Source: Utricularia gibba
Lineage: Eukaryota; Streptophyta; Magnoliopsida; Lamiales; Lentibulariaceae
NCBI GenBank assembly: GCA_002189035.1
Contig: NEEC01000011.1
Location: 1-64,000, forward strand
Direction of reading: 5' to 3'
DNA: 64,000 nt
Below, piece by piece: positions 23,505-34,700 of this stretch; position 1 is the stretch's first letter, and every line of letters starts with the position of its first letter. Under the pieces are notes generated by a model. The model was not told the DNA's origin and did no database searches. It saw only the letters and a program-made list of their open reading frames with translations. The position numbers and the translations under genes were made by a program.

Positions 23505-24691
23505 TGATAAACGAAAAATTTAAATTTGTGCAAAGTCGTTAATTTGCAAATTTCTCCTATAAAATAAAATTTATAAACCTAATTCACATCAAATCATATG
23601 AAAAATATGAGCATAGTGAACTAGAGTCGAACACAAGGAACTATATGCTTGCTATGTGAAGGTCAATGCAAGGAATCGGTGTCACGTTGGTAGAATTGGT
23701 CTTAATTAGGACTAAGGCAGAACTACAACGGAATATAATAAAGAAAAGTAATAAATTTTGGAGCTCGGTTGTTTCTGGAATGAAATGGGTGATGCCTTAG
23801 GATTCCTAGGGGATGTATGCTTATCACTAAACACGCTCAAACAAACCATAAATCATACAACTAACTCACAAGGTCTAGGTCTACTCGGACTCTTGTTTTC
23901 TCCCTAATCTTTGGTCTATCTCTAATTAGGGTTGCTAAGCTAGGTTTCACTACTTCCTCCTCCTAGATCTATCCTGGTTTGTTAAGGAAGTGGTGTGACT
24001 TATGATTGATTAGGTCTAAAGATTGATTAGCACATCTATCCCCCTTTCACCCCAAGGCACCCCCTAAGTGCTTAGCCACTCATGATAGGGGAAAGGAAAA
24101 CGTTTTGATAGTATATCCTAAGAAACATTTCGATTTCAAAGTTAAACAACAACAAGCAATGCATAACAGAAATAGAAAAGACAAATTGTTCACGCAGTAA
24201 ATCTAAAACTAGTCTTAGCTAGGAACATTATGCATCAAGAACAAAAGTAAATCTTCAAAGAGAACTTGTTCTTCGGGGTCGTCGTCCCCTTCTTCTACTC
24301 TAGAAAAATCTCCAGAAAGTGTGTCGTGAGTCTCCAATGGTGGAGATCTTTTCTCTCTCTATCTTGTCCCCCCTTTTTGTCCAAAATCCTCTTTTTTCTC
24401 TTCTTTGGATTTTGTGTGTATTCCTTTTCAGACTTTTGCCCCATCCTCTACTACTACACTGTTCATATCCGACTCCTTGGAATTTGTGTTGCCGACATGT
24501 GCTGTATTGCTCAAAGGAAACTATTAGAAATAAGGTTGGGACTAAATCGTAGATTTAGTCCCAACTAAGACTAAAATAACACAACTAGGGTACTATGTGC
24601 AAAGATATAGAACTAGGCAGTAAAACTTAATTTTTGTAGCACAATATGAGTCATTACCCTGTACTCAATCACTCACAAATATGTGTTATCA
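23505..24691 (-). repeat. Probable solo LTR (family D/E)
   Basis: Read on the minus strand it starts TGATAACACATATTTGTGAG and ends TTTCGTTTATCA, over 1,187 bp. It is an inverted, diverged copy of the LTR at 59,465-60,642, and the decayed copy at 47,970-49,599 belongs to the same family. The flanking 5-mers are CTTTT and CATTT, a possible target duplication with one mismatch. No primer site, polypurine tract or coding sequence of a parent element adjoins it. The short ORFs inside are not genes. Confidence 0.72.
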
Positions 24692-25962
24692 CATTTCATA
24701 AACCCTATGATAGTGTTGTTCTTGTCCTTGGTGATATTTTATCCAGACCATGATCATTTAGAACAAGAACTTGTTTAGCTCTAAATAACATATCCTTTAT
24801 CCCTCAAGTGGAAAATCACCCTCCTCCCCTACATTCATACTAATATAGTCTCGCCTGTAGTTGAAGCTTTTGTTCTATTAATTTCTCTAGCTTAATGTAC
24901 TTTGTTGTGCATGCATCACCCTCCTCCCCTCACCGCTCGTTTATAGCATCTTCATGGTGTGAATCATTTGCACCCTCGCTACATGTATGATGTCAATGTG
25001 AGGGATGAGTTTCCAAACCACATGTATCGTGTTCTAGGTCTGACTAGGAATGGGGGTATTACTTGGTCCAAAAATTTGGTTCGGCTAGCAAACAACTCCA
25101 TAATCTTTTTAATTGTATTCTTGGGCAAAAACTCAGATCTTACATCATGAAACAACTTTGACAAATCCCAATTACATACATTATTCAAAGTGTAGGGCAT
25201 GTGCACATCCTTTTCCTTAGATTGTCTAACATTTTATGTCACTTTAAGAAATGTTGGCCATGTTGGATTGCATGGTGGCCATACTTACACAAAACTAGTC
25301 TACCATTCGTCTTACGCACTCTTAATGTCCATCACAAGTACAACACTCTATCTACCATGTGGAGAGTAATTAAGACTTTCTACATATTTGATAAACGAAA
25401 ATTCCTAAATCGTTGCAAAAATAGTGTTTTTGTATCAAATAAATTTATAATCCCTAATCTATACGAAATGCAAATTTAGAAAAATTCTATGGTGGATTTT
25501 AATGTTGATCAAGGAGCTGGTCCTTGCAAAGTTTTTTATCGGATACAAAATTCAGAATAAACGTTGTTCTTAGTCTAAGCTCAAATTAGCAACAATATGC
25601 AAATTCAATAAACAAGATCAAGTCTCAATGCTGAAACAATAAATACAAGTTCTAAGCACTAATAATGCTAAGATGCCTCAAGGTGGTTCATGTGATGTGG
25701 TGTTCAAGTTCCTAACTTATTTATCACATAATACATAAAGATACATACTACACAAGATACAACAAACACATCTCATCTTAAAAGTAATAGAGGCGACTAT
25801 TCTTTGTATAGAGAATCATAGTTTGAGTATTAGAGATGTCTTGTTAGTATTCTAGGAAGGGAAATGGATCACTGCACTATGGGGTAGTTTAGTGTTTGTA
25901 AATTTACTTATGTGGTTATGTGAATATATGTGGTTGCCTGAGGCCGTTTATGTGTAGGGAAT
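24692..25962. other. Intergenic DNA, degraded repeats
   Basis: No gene is supported. From ~25,388 the sequence TGATAAACGAAAATTCC resembles the end of the LTR at 23,505, hinting at another, more decayed LTR fragment, but similarity fades within about 100 bp. Confidence 0.4.
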
Positions 25963-26256
25963 ATGCCACGAAGAACTAGGGCCAACGAGCGTAGTGTTCT
26001 CAACAAGAATGAGCAAGCTGATGGTATGAGAGAATGGATGCAAAACATGGCCACGGTAGTGTAGAACTTGGCTAATATGACAGCAACATTGATTAAGGAA
26101 AGAGCTAATCAGAATGATCAAGTGACTCAGGAAGGTACTAGTGAGGGGAATGCAGTTACAACAAGCAAGGACCGATCTGATGGAACTTTGAGGAGCTACC
26201 ATGAGGCTTTGAGGAAGGTGAGAATTCAAATATTTTCCGGAGGATGCCCATTTTAG
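25963..26256 (+). pseudogene. Gypsy gag N-terminal fragment
   Basis: Starting at an ATG (MPRRTRANER), the frame reads through an in-frame TAG near 26,061 to NMTATLIKERANQNDQV and ends with LRKVRIQIFSGGCP. This resembles the N-terminus of chromovirus-type gypsy Gag, which leads into a 'P-F-x-GG-x-DP' start of the retrotransposon gag domain. The remainder is missing and a MYB/SANT-like gene follows at once, so the gag was truncated at the junction. Confidence 0.5.
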
Positions 26257-27265
26257 AATATATGGATAAGGAAGATGCCGGGTTGACTGCAAAATGGGAT
26301 GATGCAAGTACAGCAACCTTCATAAAAGTGTGCGGTGAAGAAGTGAGAGCCGGGAATAGGCCTAACAGCCATTTCAATAGGGTATGCTGGGAGAATGTTG
26401 TCAAGAACTTTGCCAACCAAACAGGCAAAAATTACTCCAGAGCACAACTAAAAAATAGGTGGGATAAATTGAAATTACTTTGGGACATTTGGATCAAACT
26501 TACAAAACAAACTGGGATTGGATTCAAACCCAATGGAGCAGTGGACATGCCCAACCAATGGTGGAAGGACTATTTGAAGGTTTGAATCCTTCATTTTTGT
26601 GTTGTTTTCATTGATGAATGCTCAGACTTGGCTTGTTTTAGGTGAACAAAAGTGCTAAAATATATATGAATGCCCCTCCAATGTTAGAAGAAGAACAAGA
26701 GCTCATATTCAACGACATACTTGTTACTGGAGATGGAGTTAAATATCCTACATCACAGAATTTTGCTGATTCAATTGAGCATGTGGATTTGAACATGGAA
26801 AATCTTGAAGACACTTCTCCAACTCAAGAGACGGAACATATGGGAACACCGAGTGGATCAACCCCTACCCTTGAAAGAGGAACAAATTTGCCAACTCCAG
26901 TCAAAAGATCAATTGCAAACTCAAAGAAAAGGGCCAGGGAAATAGAAAAAAATGTCATTGCTACTGCTTTGGAGAAGATGGCTAAAGCAATTGGACCTTT
27001 ACGTGAGAAGCGAGTGTTGGAAGATGCGAAGTGCGAATTGGAGACGTGCATGAATATACTAGATCAGTGCCATACAATTGAACATATTGGAGATCTATAT
27101 GGTTATGCTATGTCGATGTTTGGAAATGAAACAAAACGGCATATTTGGATGTCTGCTAAAGATAACATAGCAAGACATGCTTTTCTACGCAATGAATATG
27201 ATATTCATTGTTATAAGCTGAAGAAAAGCACTCAAGGAAATAGCTTCTCTGATGATTTCGTGTAG
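26244..27265 (+). CDS. MYB/SANT-like DNA-binding protein (L10-interacting-MYB-like), two exons
   Basis: Exon 1 is 26,244-26,579 and exon 2 is 26,642-27,265, joined through a 62-bp GT-AG intron that restores WWKDYLK/VNKSAKIYM. The predicted protein is 319 aa without internal stops. Residues ~10-112 form a MYB/SANT-like (Myb_DNA-bind_3) domain: AKWDDASTATFIKVCGEEV, then NSHFNRVCWENVVKNF, LKNRWDKLKLLWDIW and WWKDYLK. A low-complexity middle with a basic KKRAREIEK patch leads to a helical C-terminus. Such proteins occur both as plant nuclear proteins and as the accessory gene of PIF/Harbinger transposons, and I cannot tell which this is. I see no terminal inverted repeats around it. The exact start is uncertain: M26244 lies inside the gag scrap, and M26262 (MDKEDAGL) is an equally good start. 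Confidence 0.6.
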
Positions 27266-27589
27266 ATGTTCCTTTATTTTCAATTAGTGCAATAGTTATT
27301 TTGTTAAGCTTTTTACTATACATTTCTGTAAGAAAACTACTGCAGCAACTATTTTGTAATGGTTTTTATTATATGTTTCCTTAGTTAAACTATTGTGACA
27401 ACATTAAAATTATACACCATTTTCGTTTTTGGCATCAAAGTTTAAAAATTATTAAGCATAAAATGGATTTTTTTTATTTGAATTGATGATTTCACGATTT
27501 AGGAAAAATATGCTCCAACTTAATAGTACATTTCATTAAAATCATCATATTATTTTTAGCTCATGTTGAAAATTATTTCCAAAATCGTA
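27266..27589. other. AT-rich spacer
   Basis: This is the 3' flank of the MYB/SANT-like gene, AT-rich with no feature recognised. Confidence 0.5.
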
Positions 27590-28278
27590 TTAGTGTCTTG
27601 TGTGGTGACGGGGGCGGCAAGTATACTTCCAATGAATTTAAAACCTTTCTGGCTGATAATGGTATACTTCGGTAATCCTCTTGCACTTATCACTCAACAC
27701 AAAATGATGTTTTTGAAAGGAAACATTTACACATTAATGAAGTTGCAGTTTTTATGATGATCAAGGTTGGAATACTAGCTTATATGTGGACTGAAGCATT
27801 TCATATTGTAGCTCGACTTATAATTTTGCTACCATCTGCTCGGCATAAGCAACATTATCCATATCAACAACTATTCAATAAAAATCTTGATTATTCTTCG
27901 CTTCCCATTCAGGGTTGTTGTGCTTATATTCATGTTCCTAGCAAATTCAGGAATAAATTATCTCTGAAGGCAATTAAAGCAATTTTCATTGGGTATGATG
28001 ATGTCAAGAAGGGTTATAGATGCTTTGATATCATTAATCGGAAGTTATTAATATCATGTGATGTGTCGTTTGATGAGAAATGTTTTCCCTTTTTAGAGCC
28101 TTGGAATTTCGCTAACTCCTCATCATCAATTGGATCCTTCAATGCTCCATCATCAATTGAAAGGAATTTTTCAAATCCATTTAACGATGCAATGGAAGAG
28201 TCAACCCACAACACTCAAAATGCAAACCCTCCTATGTCTAATGATGCAATGGAAGAGTCAGCCTATGTCAGTTGTTAG
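27590..28278 (+). pseudogene. Ty1/copia integrase fragment
   Basis: The sequence reads CGDGGGKYTSNEFKTFL, the integrase core around the second catalytic Asp, then a frame change near 27,675. It resumes with a diverged NDVFERKHLHI, where copia elements have the catalytic Glu block 'NGxxERKxRHIxE'. The ORF from 27,754 continues YMWTEAFHIVARLI, GCCAYIHVPSKFRNKL and AIFIGYDDVKKGYRCFD, typical of the copia integrase C-terminal (GKGY-like) region. No reverse transcriptase or LTR from this element adjoins it. Confidence 0.75.
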
Positions 28279-28445
28279 TTTAGATCATGAGTAAGACTCG
28301 AGGAGAGGTCTTTCATTGTTACAGGATAGTGTGATGTTTAGTCATATTTTAATGTATTTAGGTCAATTTTAGTGTTAGAGTGTTAGGATTATGTGAATTA
28401 GAATAGGGAAAATGTCAAAACATGCGTTAGTCAAGTTATTTTTGG

Positions 28446-29734
28446 TAAAAATGCAATTTTGGTGTTGCGTGTCGTTTTCTCAACAAATTTTAAATATATA
28501 AAACGTAAAACAAAAAAGAGCATAGTACGAGTATCGATCTCAGGAAGTTGTTTTTTGTGAAAAGTGTTTTGTAGAAAACTTTCACAAAATGTCATGGTTT
28601 TGAAAAAGGAGGTTTTTGAGATGCAAAAATAAAAGTTACAACCTAAGTGATGGGCCTTGACTACGGGACGCAGTTCCTGGGAATGAGATTCTGTCTCCTT
28701 CCCTTGTCTATCCTTGCCTCGGTTTTCATTGATTTCTTCCAAATAGCTGGTTATAGGAGCAAGGAATAGCCTACTCTTCCTTACACTCTGATTGACAAGG
28801 AGGCACGGGAATAGCCTCATGTGATTCCCCTTGAACGATTAAGAAGACAAGAGGATTGCCTTCGATTGCCTTCAAAACTGAATTGCGGGCATGTGCTCAA
28901 CTGTTGCAGTACTTAGGCCACAAAAAATCCGCTACTTCCCTTCAACCGGTAGGGTTGGAGTTGGTGCTCTTCACCTTGATATTCACAAAAATCCACAAGG
29001 AGTGGCCTACTACTCATGGACCTTGACTAAGAGTCGTCACAGAAAGACTGCAATAAGATGCATGGAAGTATGCGAAATCCGAAATGAATTCAGTGAAGAA
29101 CTAAGTGTATTGCTCAAGATTTGGAAGGAAACTTCATCTACTTCCCAGAAACTAAAGGGTTTTAGCCACAAAGGAGCAAGAAAATAGAAATGAAAATGGA
29201 ATCTAAGTGTTCTTCCTCCCTTGGAGGAGAGGAAGAATTCAAAAGTTCTAAGTACAAAGATAAGTGCGAAAAGAAGCTAAGTGAAAAGTTCTCAAACAAG
29301 TATTCCAAGTTGATTTTATATCACTCCCTACGTGCATTAACTCCATCTGGTCCTCTTCTCATCATTCCTTCTGTCTTGCGTGCACCACCAGCTTTCCTTT
29401 GCGTGCAAGTTAGCACCCAATCATTGCTGTAGACTCTGACATGCCGTAAGTTAGGGGCCTTGACCAATGTCAGTCTTTCGCCCACAATTGTTCCAAGTCG
29501 CATGCAAGGCACGAAAAGTGAGCGACTGACCACCTATAATACTCCACGACTGCCTCCTGACATATCTCAGTTAAAGTGCATGAAAAAGACAAAGAAAATA
29601 TATACAAAATAGAAAAAGAGGGATTTTATAATAAAATCAAATACTTAATAATAGGACACCTAATTTGGGTGATTGAATACTAGATTAATACCTAATAATA
29701 CATTATAAATAACTAGAAAATGATACTTAACCTA
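28446..29734 (-). repeat. Gypsy LTR on the minus strand (approximate ends)
   Basis: On the minus strand this lies just downstream of a polypurine tract and ends with GAGATCGATACTCGTAC followed by ~80 bp to ACACGCAACACCAAAA. That resembles the 3' end of Athila/Tat-type LTRs. No primer-binding site follows, so it is a 3' LTR. The exact ends and target duplications could not be fixed. The ORFs within it are not supported as genes. Confidence 0.45.
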
Positions 29735-29766
29735 TTCCCCCACACTTAAATCATGCTTGTACTCAA
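29731..29766 (-). other. Polypurine tract of a minus-strand gypsy element
   Basis: The minus strand reads CTTGAGTACAAGCATG and then TTTAAGTGTGGGGGAA. The same motif precedes the family A LTR at ~13,640-13,654. It marks plus-strand priming at the 3' end of Athila/Tat-like elements and fixes the orientation of the adjacent LTR. Confidence 0.65.
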
Positions 29767-31707
29767 GTATGAAAATCATAGCAATTTACGAAAAAGGGTA
29801 GAACCTAAGTCATGATGCCTTACTAAGGTACATTCATACTAAGGATAAGGAAAGTTGGAAAAAAAAAAGAAGGCGAGAATCTCAGAATGAATGCAACTAA
29901 AAAAAATTTGTTGTCTATGTATAAAATATTTGTTGTCTATGTAATTCCTTTCTTTACGGAATATTTCAAGTTGTGAACACCAAAACAATTGAGGGCTCTT
30001 CTTTGGAGACCTTTTTTGGCTGGAGGATCCATCTGTTTCAGGGAGATTTTCTCTCTCAAGATCATTTTTGTGAGTGGAGTGGAAGAGAAGACGAAGGCGA
30101 GGCATTTCAGCATCACACTAAGACTAATCTTCCACATTAGAAGTGCAGCTGAGACCTAAAAGAAGGACAAGGAGGCCTAGGTGTTAGGTTTTTGTAGACA
30201 TCGTATGTCTCAAAAGCAGCAGAATTTTGAAAATTTTGAGAAACCCCAAACGCAGATCTTGGAATACAGTATACATCAGATAAAGGGATGCTGAAAATAC
30301 CTTTCAGAGGACTCTATTGTTCACCAACCAAAAATAGCAGATGGCCACTATGGTATCCACACGTGGAGCACTCCGTCGATAACCTTCTCAAGGCTCTTGA
30401 ATGCTGGTCGAATTTCTCAGGTGCTAGTAGAGAAAAGCGTCTCCTTGTGGATCAGTCTCAGAGAGCACGAAGACCTTTGGAGTAGATCTCAAGATCTAAA
30501 TCTTTTTCGATAGATATTTTGTGACATATCAAATCATATCTATATGAGATCTTTTATTTTGAGTTTAATCAATATTAATCTCAAAATAACTCTCTATTTA
30601 ATTTATCCACTTTACGAATTACATCTCACGTAATTGTGTCATTCTATTTTATATCAATGAGTGACCCCACTATTGTATGTGACCCTATAGGCTTTTTCAA
30701 TGAAGGCCATAATAATAGATTTATTAATTAACTCTTAATTAATCAAATCCATCATTATCAATCATGAGTGATGTCTAGCAACATATCATGATCCCCAAGA
30801 TTAAAGAATAATCAGGTGAACTGATTGAGTCTTTCCATGACCAGCCACCATGCAATGAACAGCTTTCATCATACTTATATCTCATTCGATACCAGAACAT
30901 GGGTGTGTGTCTTTTTTATGTATCGAACTTATAATTGCATTCAAACACTAACACTCAATGACCTACTCAATCAATTCGAGTGCCATTAACCTGGGCCCAG
31001 GACTTACTGTTAGGCTTTGATGCAATTACTTGAGATATGATCTCATCGCTAACATGAGTGATGAATCCTTTATTGATCAATCAACTATCTCTAACTTTAA
31101 GGAGTCACATCCCTACTCATCCGTACTAGGCAAGCCATGGTTAGACTCCCATTAGTAATGAGCGAAAATGTGAGCTTAAGATCAAGATAAATTTGTTGAT
31201 CTCAAGTCTAAGCTTACTTGCACAACTGTCATATTCGAGATCTTGCTACTGACACTTGGTTTGCTTCCCATAGTAGCATCTCGAAGATGAGTCATCCAGT
31301 GAATCGATTCTCTAATCGACACCCACACATAGGTTCTAGTAATCTCATTACATCAATTGTGAGAACCATTGGCTAAAGTATTTAGGGAATTCAATGTGTA
31401 CCAGCTTATCCGTACTTGTGATATCCTCATTTCACAAATACTCTAGCCAGGGAGTTTTAACTTGATCTTAAGTGCTTGAAGAATCTCACATTATAATCTC
31501 ATCATAATTTCTATAGCACATAGATCTAATAGAAGATTTTATCAATGATATAAATTTGATCATAATTCAAAGTAAATATCAAAAGATAAGATTTTTTATG
31601 AATTTGAACAATTACTCCTAGGTATGAGGAGAATATGAACAGTTACTCCTAGGTAAGACTATAACTTGGGAACGAGGAGAATGTTTGTGTTTTTAATTTC
31701 ATTGCTG
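29767..31707. other. Retrotransposon-derived DNA: element internal remnant and a probable LTR fragment
   Basis: From 29,767 to ~30,181 is the remnant internal end of the minus-strand gypsy element, with only short ORFs. From 30,182 (TGTTAGGTTTTTGTAGACAT) to about 31,650 the sequence has the look of a large copia-type LTR, with a TG start, no coding capacity and no matching second copy here. Its right end is not defined. A 31-bp imperfect tandem duplication (ATTACTCCTAGGTATGAGGA-type unit) lies at ~31,612-31,668. Confidence 0.35.
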
Positions 31708-31914
31708 CAGGAATTGTACCAGTTGGAGACGAATGCAATGAAAATAACATGTATTTCAATGATGAAAAATCTGACGCGTGGGATGATCTATATCAGTGGA
31801 GGAGATGCAAAGATGGAGTATTCAAAATGTTGAACAATTCTTGTAAAACCTTTGAGAATGAGGCCCATGACGTTGCTGATGATATGGTATTGAAAGATAC
31901 AAGAAAAACGTAGC
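31708..31914 (+). other. Unassigned acidic ORF fragment preceding the ATHILA-type ORF
   Basis: After a splice-acceptor-like TGCTGCAG an open frame runs from GIVPVGDECNENNMYFNDE through DAWDDLYQWRRCKDG to a stop near 31,914. I recognise no family. It may be the tail of a retrotransposon ORF or a captured exon. Confidence 0.25.
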
Positions 31915-32085
31915 CTCAAAGAAAGTCTAGTTTAGGACGGGAAATAGGGACGTTCTTGGGAGGCAACCCAAGTTTAATTTCTATTAGTTTTATTTTCCTA
32001 ACATTTTATTTTGCACTTTTAGACTAAGCTAGGAGTTATTTTTTTTTTATGTGTTCCTAATAAGAAGGGGAAATCATAGCGAAAA

Positions 32086-33042
32086 ATGACCAGCAAGGGC
32101 ATCCCCTACTTCAAGCAACATGCAGAAATGCTCAATCTCAAGTACCTACACTTTGATGAAGAAGAATTTACAGCCAAGTACAATGAGGTAAAAGGGGCAA
32201 GGTTGTTGCCTTGTCGGGTCATAGATTTCGAAATATTGGTAGAATTAGGCATAGTTACTGAAGTTCATTCAATTTTAGAGGATTATGTGCTGCTTGCTTT
32301 ATGTGATTTGAACCGTCGTTCTTATGTTGAATTAATGTATGAACTTGCTTGTACCTTTTTTCATGAGAAACCAGAAACTATGCTTGCACCATCAGCCATC
32401 AAGTTTAAATTCTAGGAAAGAATTTCTCATTATCAATCGCTGAATGGAATGTGGCTTTAGGTTTTTGTACAGAACATCATGTTGAGTCCCATGAATTTGC
32501 TACCTCATTGTTTGATTATCCTAATGATTTTGATGCTGAAGAGGTTTATGAAATTTTAACTGATCAACATGTGATAGAATTTAAATCCAAAGGGATGAAA
32601 GCTGATTTATTTACAAATCCTGCTATGCGAAATGTTCACTTGCTTGTTTCTACTGTGCTGTTTGGTAGGGCCTTAGGATTTAATTCTCTATATAAACGTG
32701 ATTTTTTTGTCAAAGGTTATGCTCTGATAAAATTTCTGAGTTGGAATTCTTGCATGTAGAAACGAAATTGGCCCCTCTTGATGCTCATTTTCTTAAAACT
32801 CCTGGACTAATTCGGGCATGAGGAAGTGGATTTGTTTTTAAGTCTCTTGCAGGACTTTGTGGGAAAGAACCCCCATTGAAGGAAAAGTGAGAAACCTCTG
32901 CTCAAACACTCACAAACCGAAAGAATGAAAAAGGCTGATGTTGCAATGAGCGAATTGACATGGTTTATGACAGGCTTGGGCATTTGTTAAGGGAAGTGAA
33001 GGAACTGAAACAGGGAGTGAGAGACTCCTCCCTGATCAAGTA
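32086..33042 (+). pseudogene. ATHILA ORF-1-like retrotransposon protein, frameshifted
   Basis: The first part (32,086-32,415) reads MTSKGIPYFKQHAEML with PCRVIDFEILVELGIVTEV and ALCDLNRRSYVELMYELA. After a stop at 32,413 a second frame continues FSLSIAEWNVALGFCTEH, DYPNDFDAEEVYEILTD and LVSTVLFGRALGFNS. It finishes near 33,042 with a coiled-coil-like LREVKELKQGVRDSSL. This arrangement, with an L-G-[LI] segment and a later 'ALGxxTEH' block, is what I associate with the ATHILA ORF-1 family (Pfam ATHILA), which lies between pol and the 3' LTR. Upstream (31,930-32,050), the sequence GGGAGGCAACCCAAG and a T-rich tract match the post-integrase junction of the next element at ~39,990. It is therefore the 3' part of a related element lacking pol. 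Confidence 0.6.
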
Positions 33043-33061
33043 ACATCGCTGTATTGCCTTA

Positions 33062-33067
33062 GTTTTA

Positions 33068-33098
<31 letters not shown>

Positions 33099-33102
33099 TT
33101 TA
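33062..33102 (+). repeat. (ATTTT)n microsatellite
   Basis: About eight tandem TTTTA/TTTAT pentamers lie just downstream of the ATHILA-type ORF. Confidence 0.8.
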
Positions 33103-33326
33103 GAGCGTTAGTCTAAGTTATGAGTAATTTTGTAGTCCGATACTAGGATTAGAAGAATTTTGCAAGCTATTTGAGGAATTTTCATATGCATGCGTGATGC
33201 TTTTCATGATGTAAAGGATGCATGAATTTTGTTTTAACCGTTCTACACCTATGAGCATGAATTTTAACCTACTTATCTTTATGAGGTAGCAACATGTGTG
33301 ATGAATTCTGATATGTGCAAGCTAAC

Positions 33327-34543
33327 TGATAACACCGTTTTTATTGTAATTTTATATATGTTTTTATGTGTTTTTGTAGAATTAAATGTTGTTTAGTGTG
33401 TTAAATTATCTCCTTTTGCATATTTAGATTGTTAAAATGTGTTTATTATGAAAACAGGCTCAATTGGCAACAATTGAGCCGAAAACTCTAATATTTCATC
33501 TAGTCTGTGTTTTAAGTCTTACCAAGGTAAGAGCTAGTACTGTAGCGGCGCACTTTTCGCGTTGACAAGTCAGAAGGGACAGAAAAGCTGCACAAAAGTC
33601 ACTTTCCGCCGAAATCAACCACTCTTCTGAAGAGATAAGATATGGAGCAGGGATCTCCCTTCTAGAAGCCAAAGAAAAAAGACCAAGCTGCCCTTACTTT
33701 TGAGCAGCAAAAGGGAAAAAGGAAGGGAGAGAAGAGGAGCGTACACTGTGCACGCAGAGTGCACAGACAGTGAACAAGAGCGTGCGGGAGCAAGGAGAAC
33801 TCCGTTTCTCCGGCGAACGACTCCGGCGACCTCCAGATCTATGTGTTTACACCGTCTTTCCGCCCAGAAACTTGATTTCCAGCAGATATACGACCGAGAG
33901 CAAGCGCTAGACACTTCATTTTCTATTTTCTGCACTTCTATTTCGTTAACAACTCGCTGCTGTTTCCTTCAACGTTTACATGCTTTCTGTTATGTTCTTG
34001 CACCTTGTCGTGAACGATAAATCCTCTGTAGACCTTATTTCTGCGTTTAATCATGTTTCTGACTAAGCCTTTCATGTTTGCCTTTAAGTGTAACGCGCTT
34101 TTACTGTTCCTGCGAACCATGCTCTATTTCTGCAAACTATTACTCTATTTTTAAGCGTTCCAAGCTGGGTTTCAGCCTAAGGGCTCTCTTGAGTGACACA
34201 AGAGCCAGACCCTGGTGTAAAACCCAGCCAAATTACTTTTATTTTATGTTTTCTGCACCTTCACGTTAATTTCAATCCCTTTTCACCCCTGCAACTCGTT
34301 TATTTCAGTCACTGTTACTTTAGATCTTACCCGCGTTAGAACTAAACCCCAGAAAACCCCCTATTTCCAGTAAATGTGTTAAACTTCAGGAAATTACAAC
34401 CATTCCCTATGGATTCGACCCTTGCTTGGCACACTACATTAATTCCCGTGATTTTTGTAGTAGAATAGCTAGGTTTATAAATTTCTTTTGATGCTTGAAT
34501 GTGCTAGACCGCGACATTTAGTATCCCATTCCAACGTTCATCA
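33327..34543 (+). repeat. 5' LTR of the Athila-like element
   Basis: The probable limits are TGATAACACCG at the left and GTTCATCA at the right, so TGATAAC pairs with an imperfect GTT(C)ATCA end. The length is ~1.2 kb. The right part has the CCCTATGGATTCGACCC motif typical of the 3' end of Athila/Tat LTRs, and the tRNA-Asp primer site lies 3 nt beyond. I find no second copy in the window. The left end is tentative because no polypurine tract precedes it. Confidence 0.6.
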
Positions 34544-34546
34544 AAA

Positions 34547-34564
34547 TGGCGCCGTTGCCGGGGA
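34547..34564 (+). other. Primer-binding site complementary to tRNA-Asp
   Basis: TGGCGCCGTTGCCGGGGA is the Athila-type primer-binding site, where tRNA-Asp primes minus-strand cDNA synthesis. It fixes the right boundary of the LTR and the orientation of the gag-pol that follows. Confidence 0.88.
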
Positions 34565-34700
34565 GTGGTGTCTGTTAATTTCTCTGTTGTTAATGCATTT
34601 ACGTTCCTTTGCATGTCCACTTGAACCCCTTGATTTGGAGATCGAGAGGACTGAAAAAGTACTAAGAAAGAAGCACAAACAAAGTTAGCAAGAGGCTAAG

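Noticed and set aside
25388-25870. A further copy of the D/E family LTR
   Set aside because: Only the first ~100 bp resemble it. The rest does not follow the other copies, so it is not listed as an LTR.
33615-34020. Opposite 106-codon ORFs at 33.6-34.0 kb
   Set aside because: They lie inside the LTR of the Athila-like element and have no domain.
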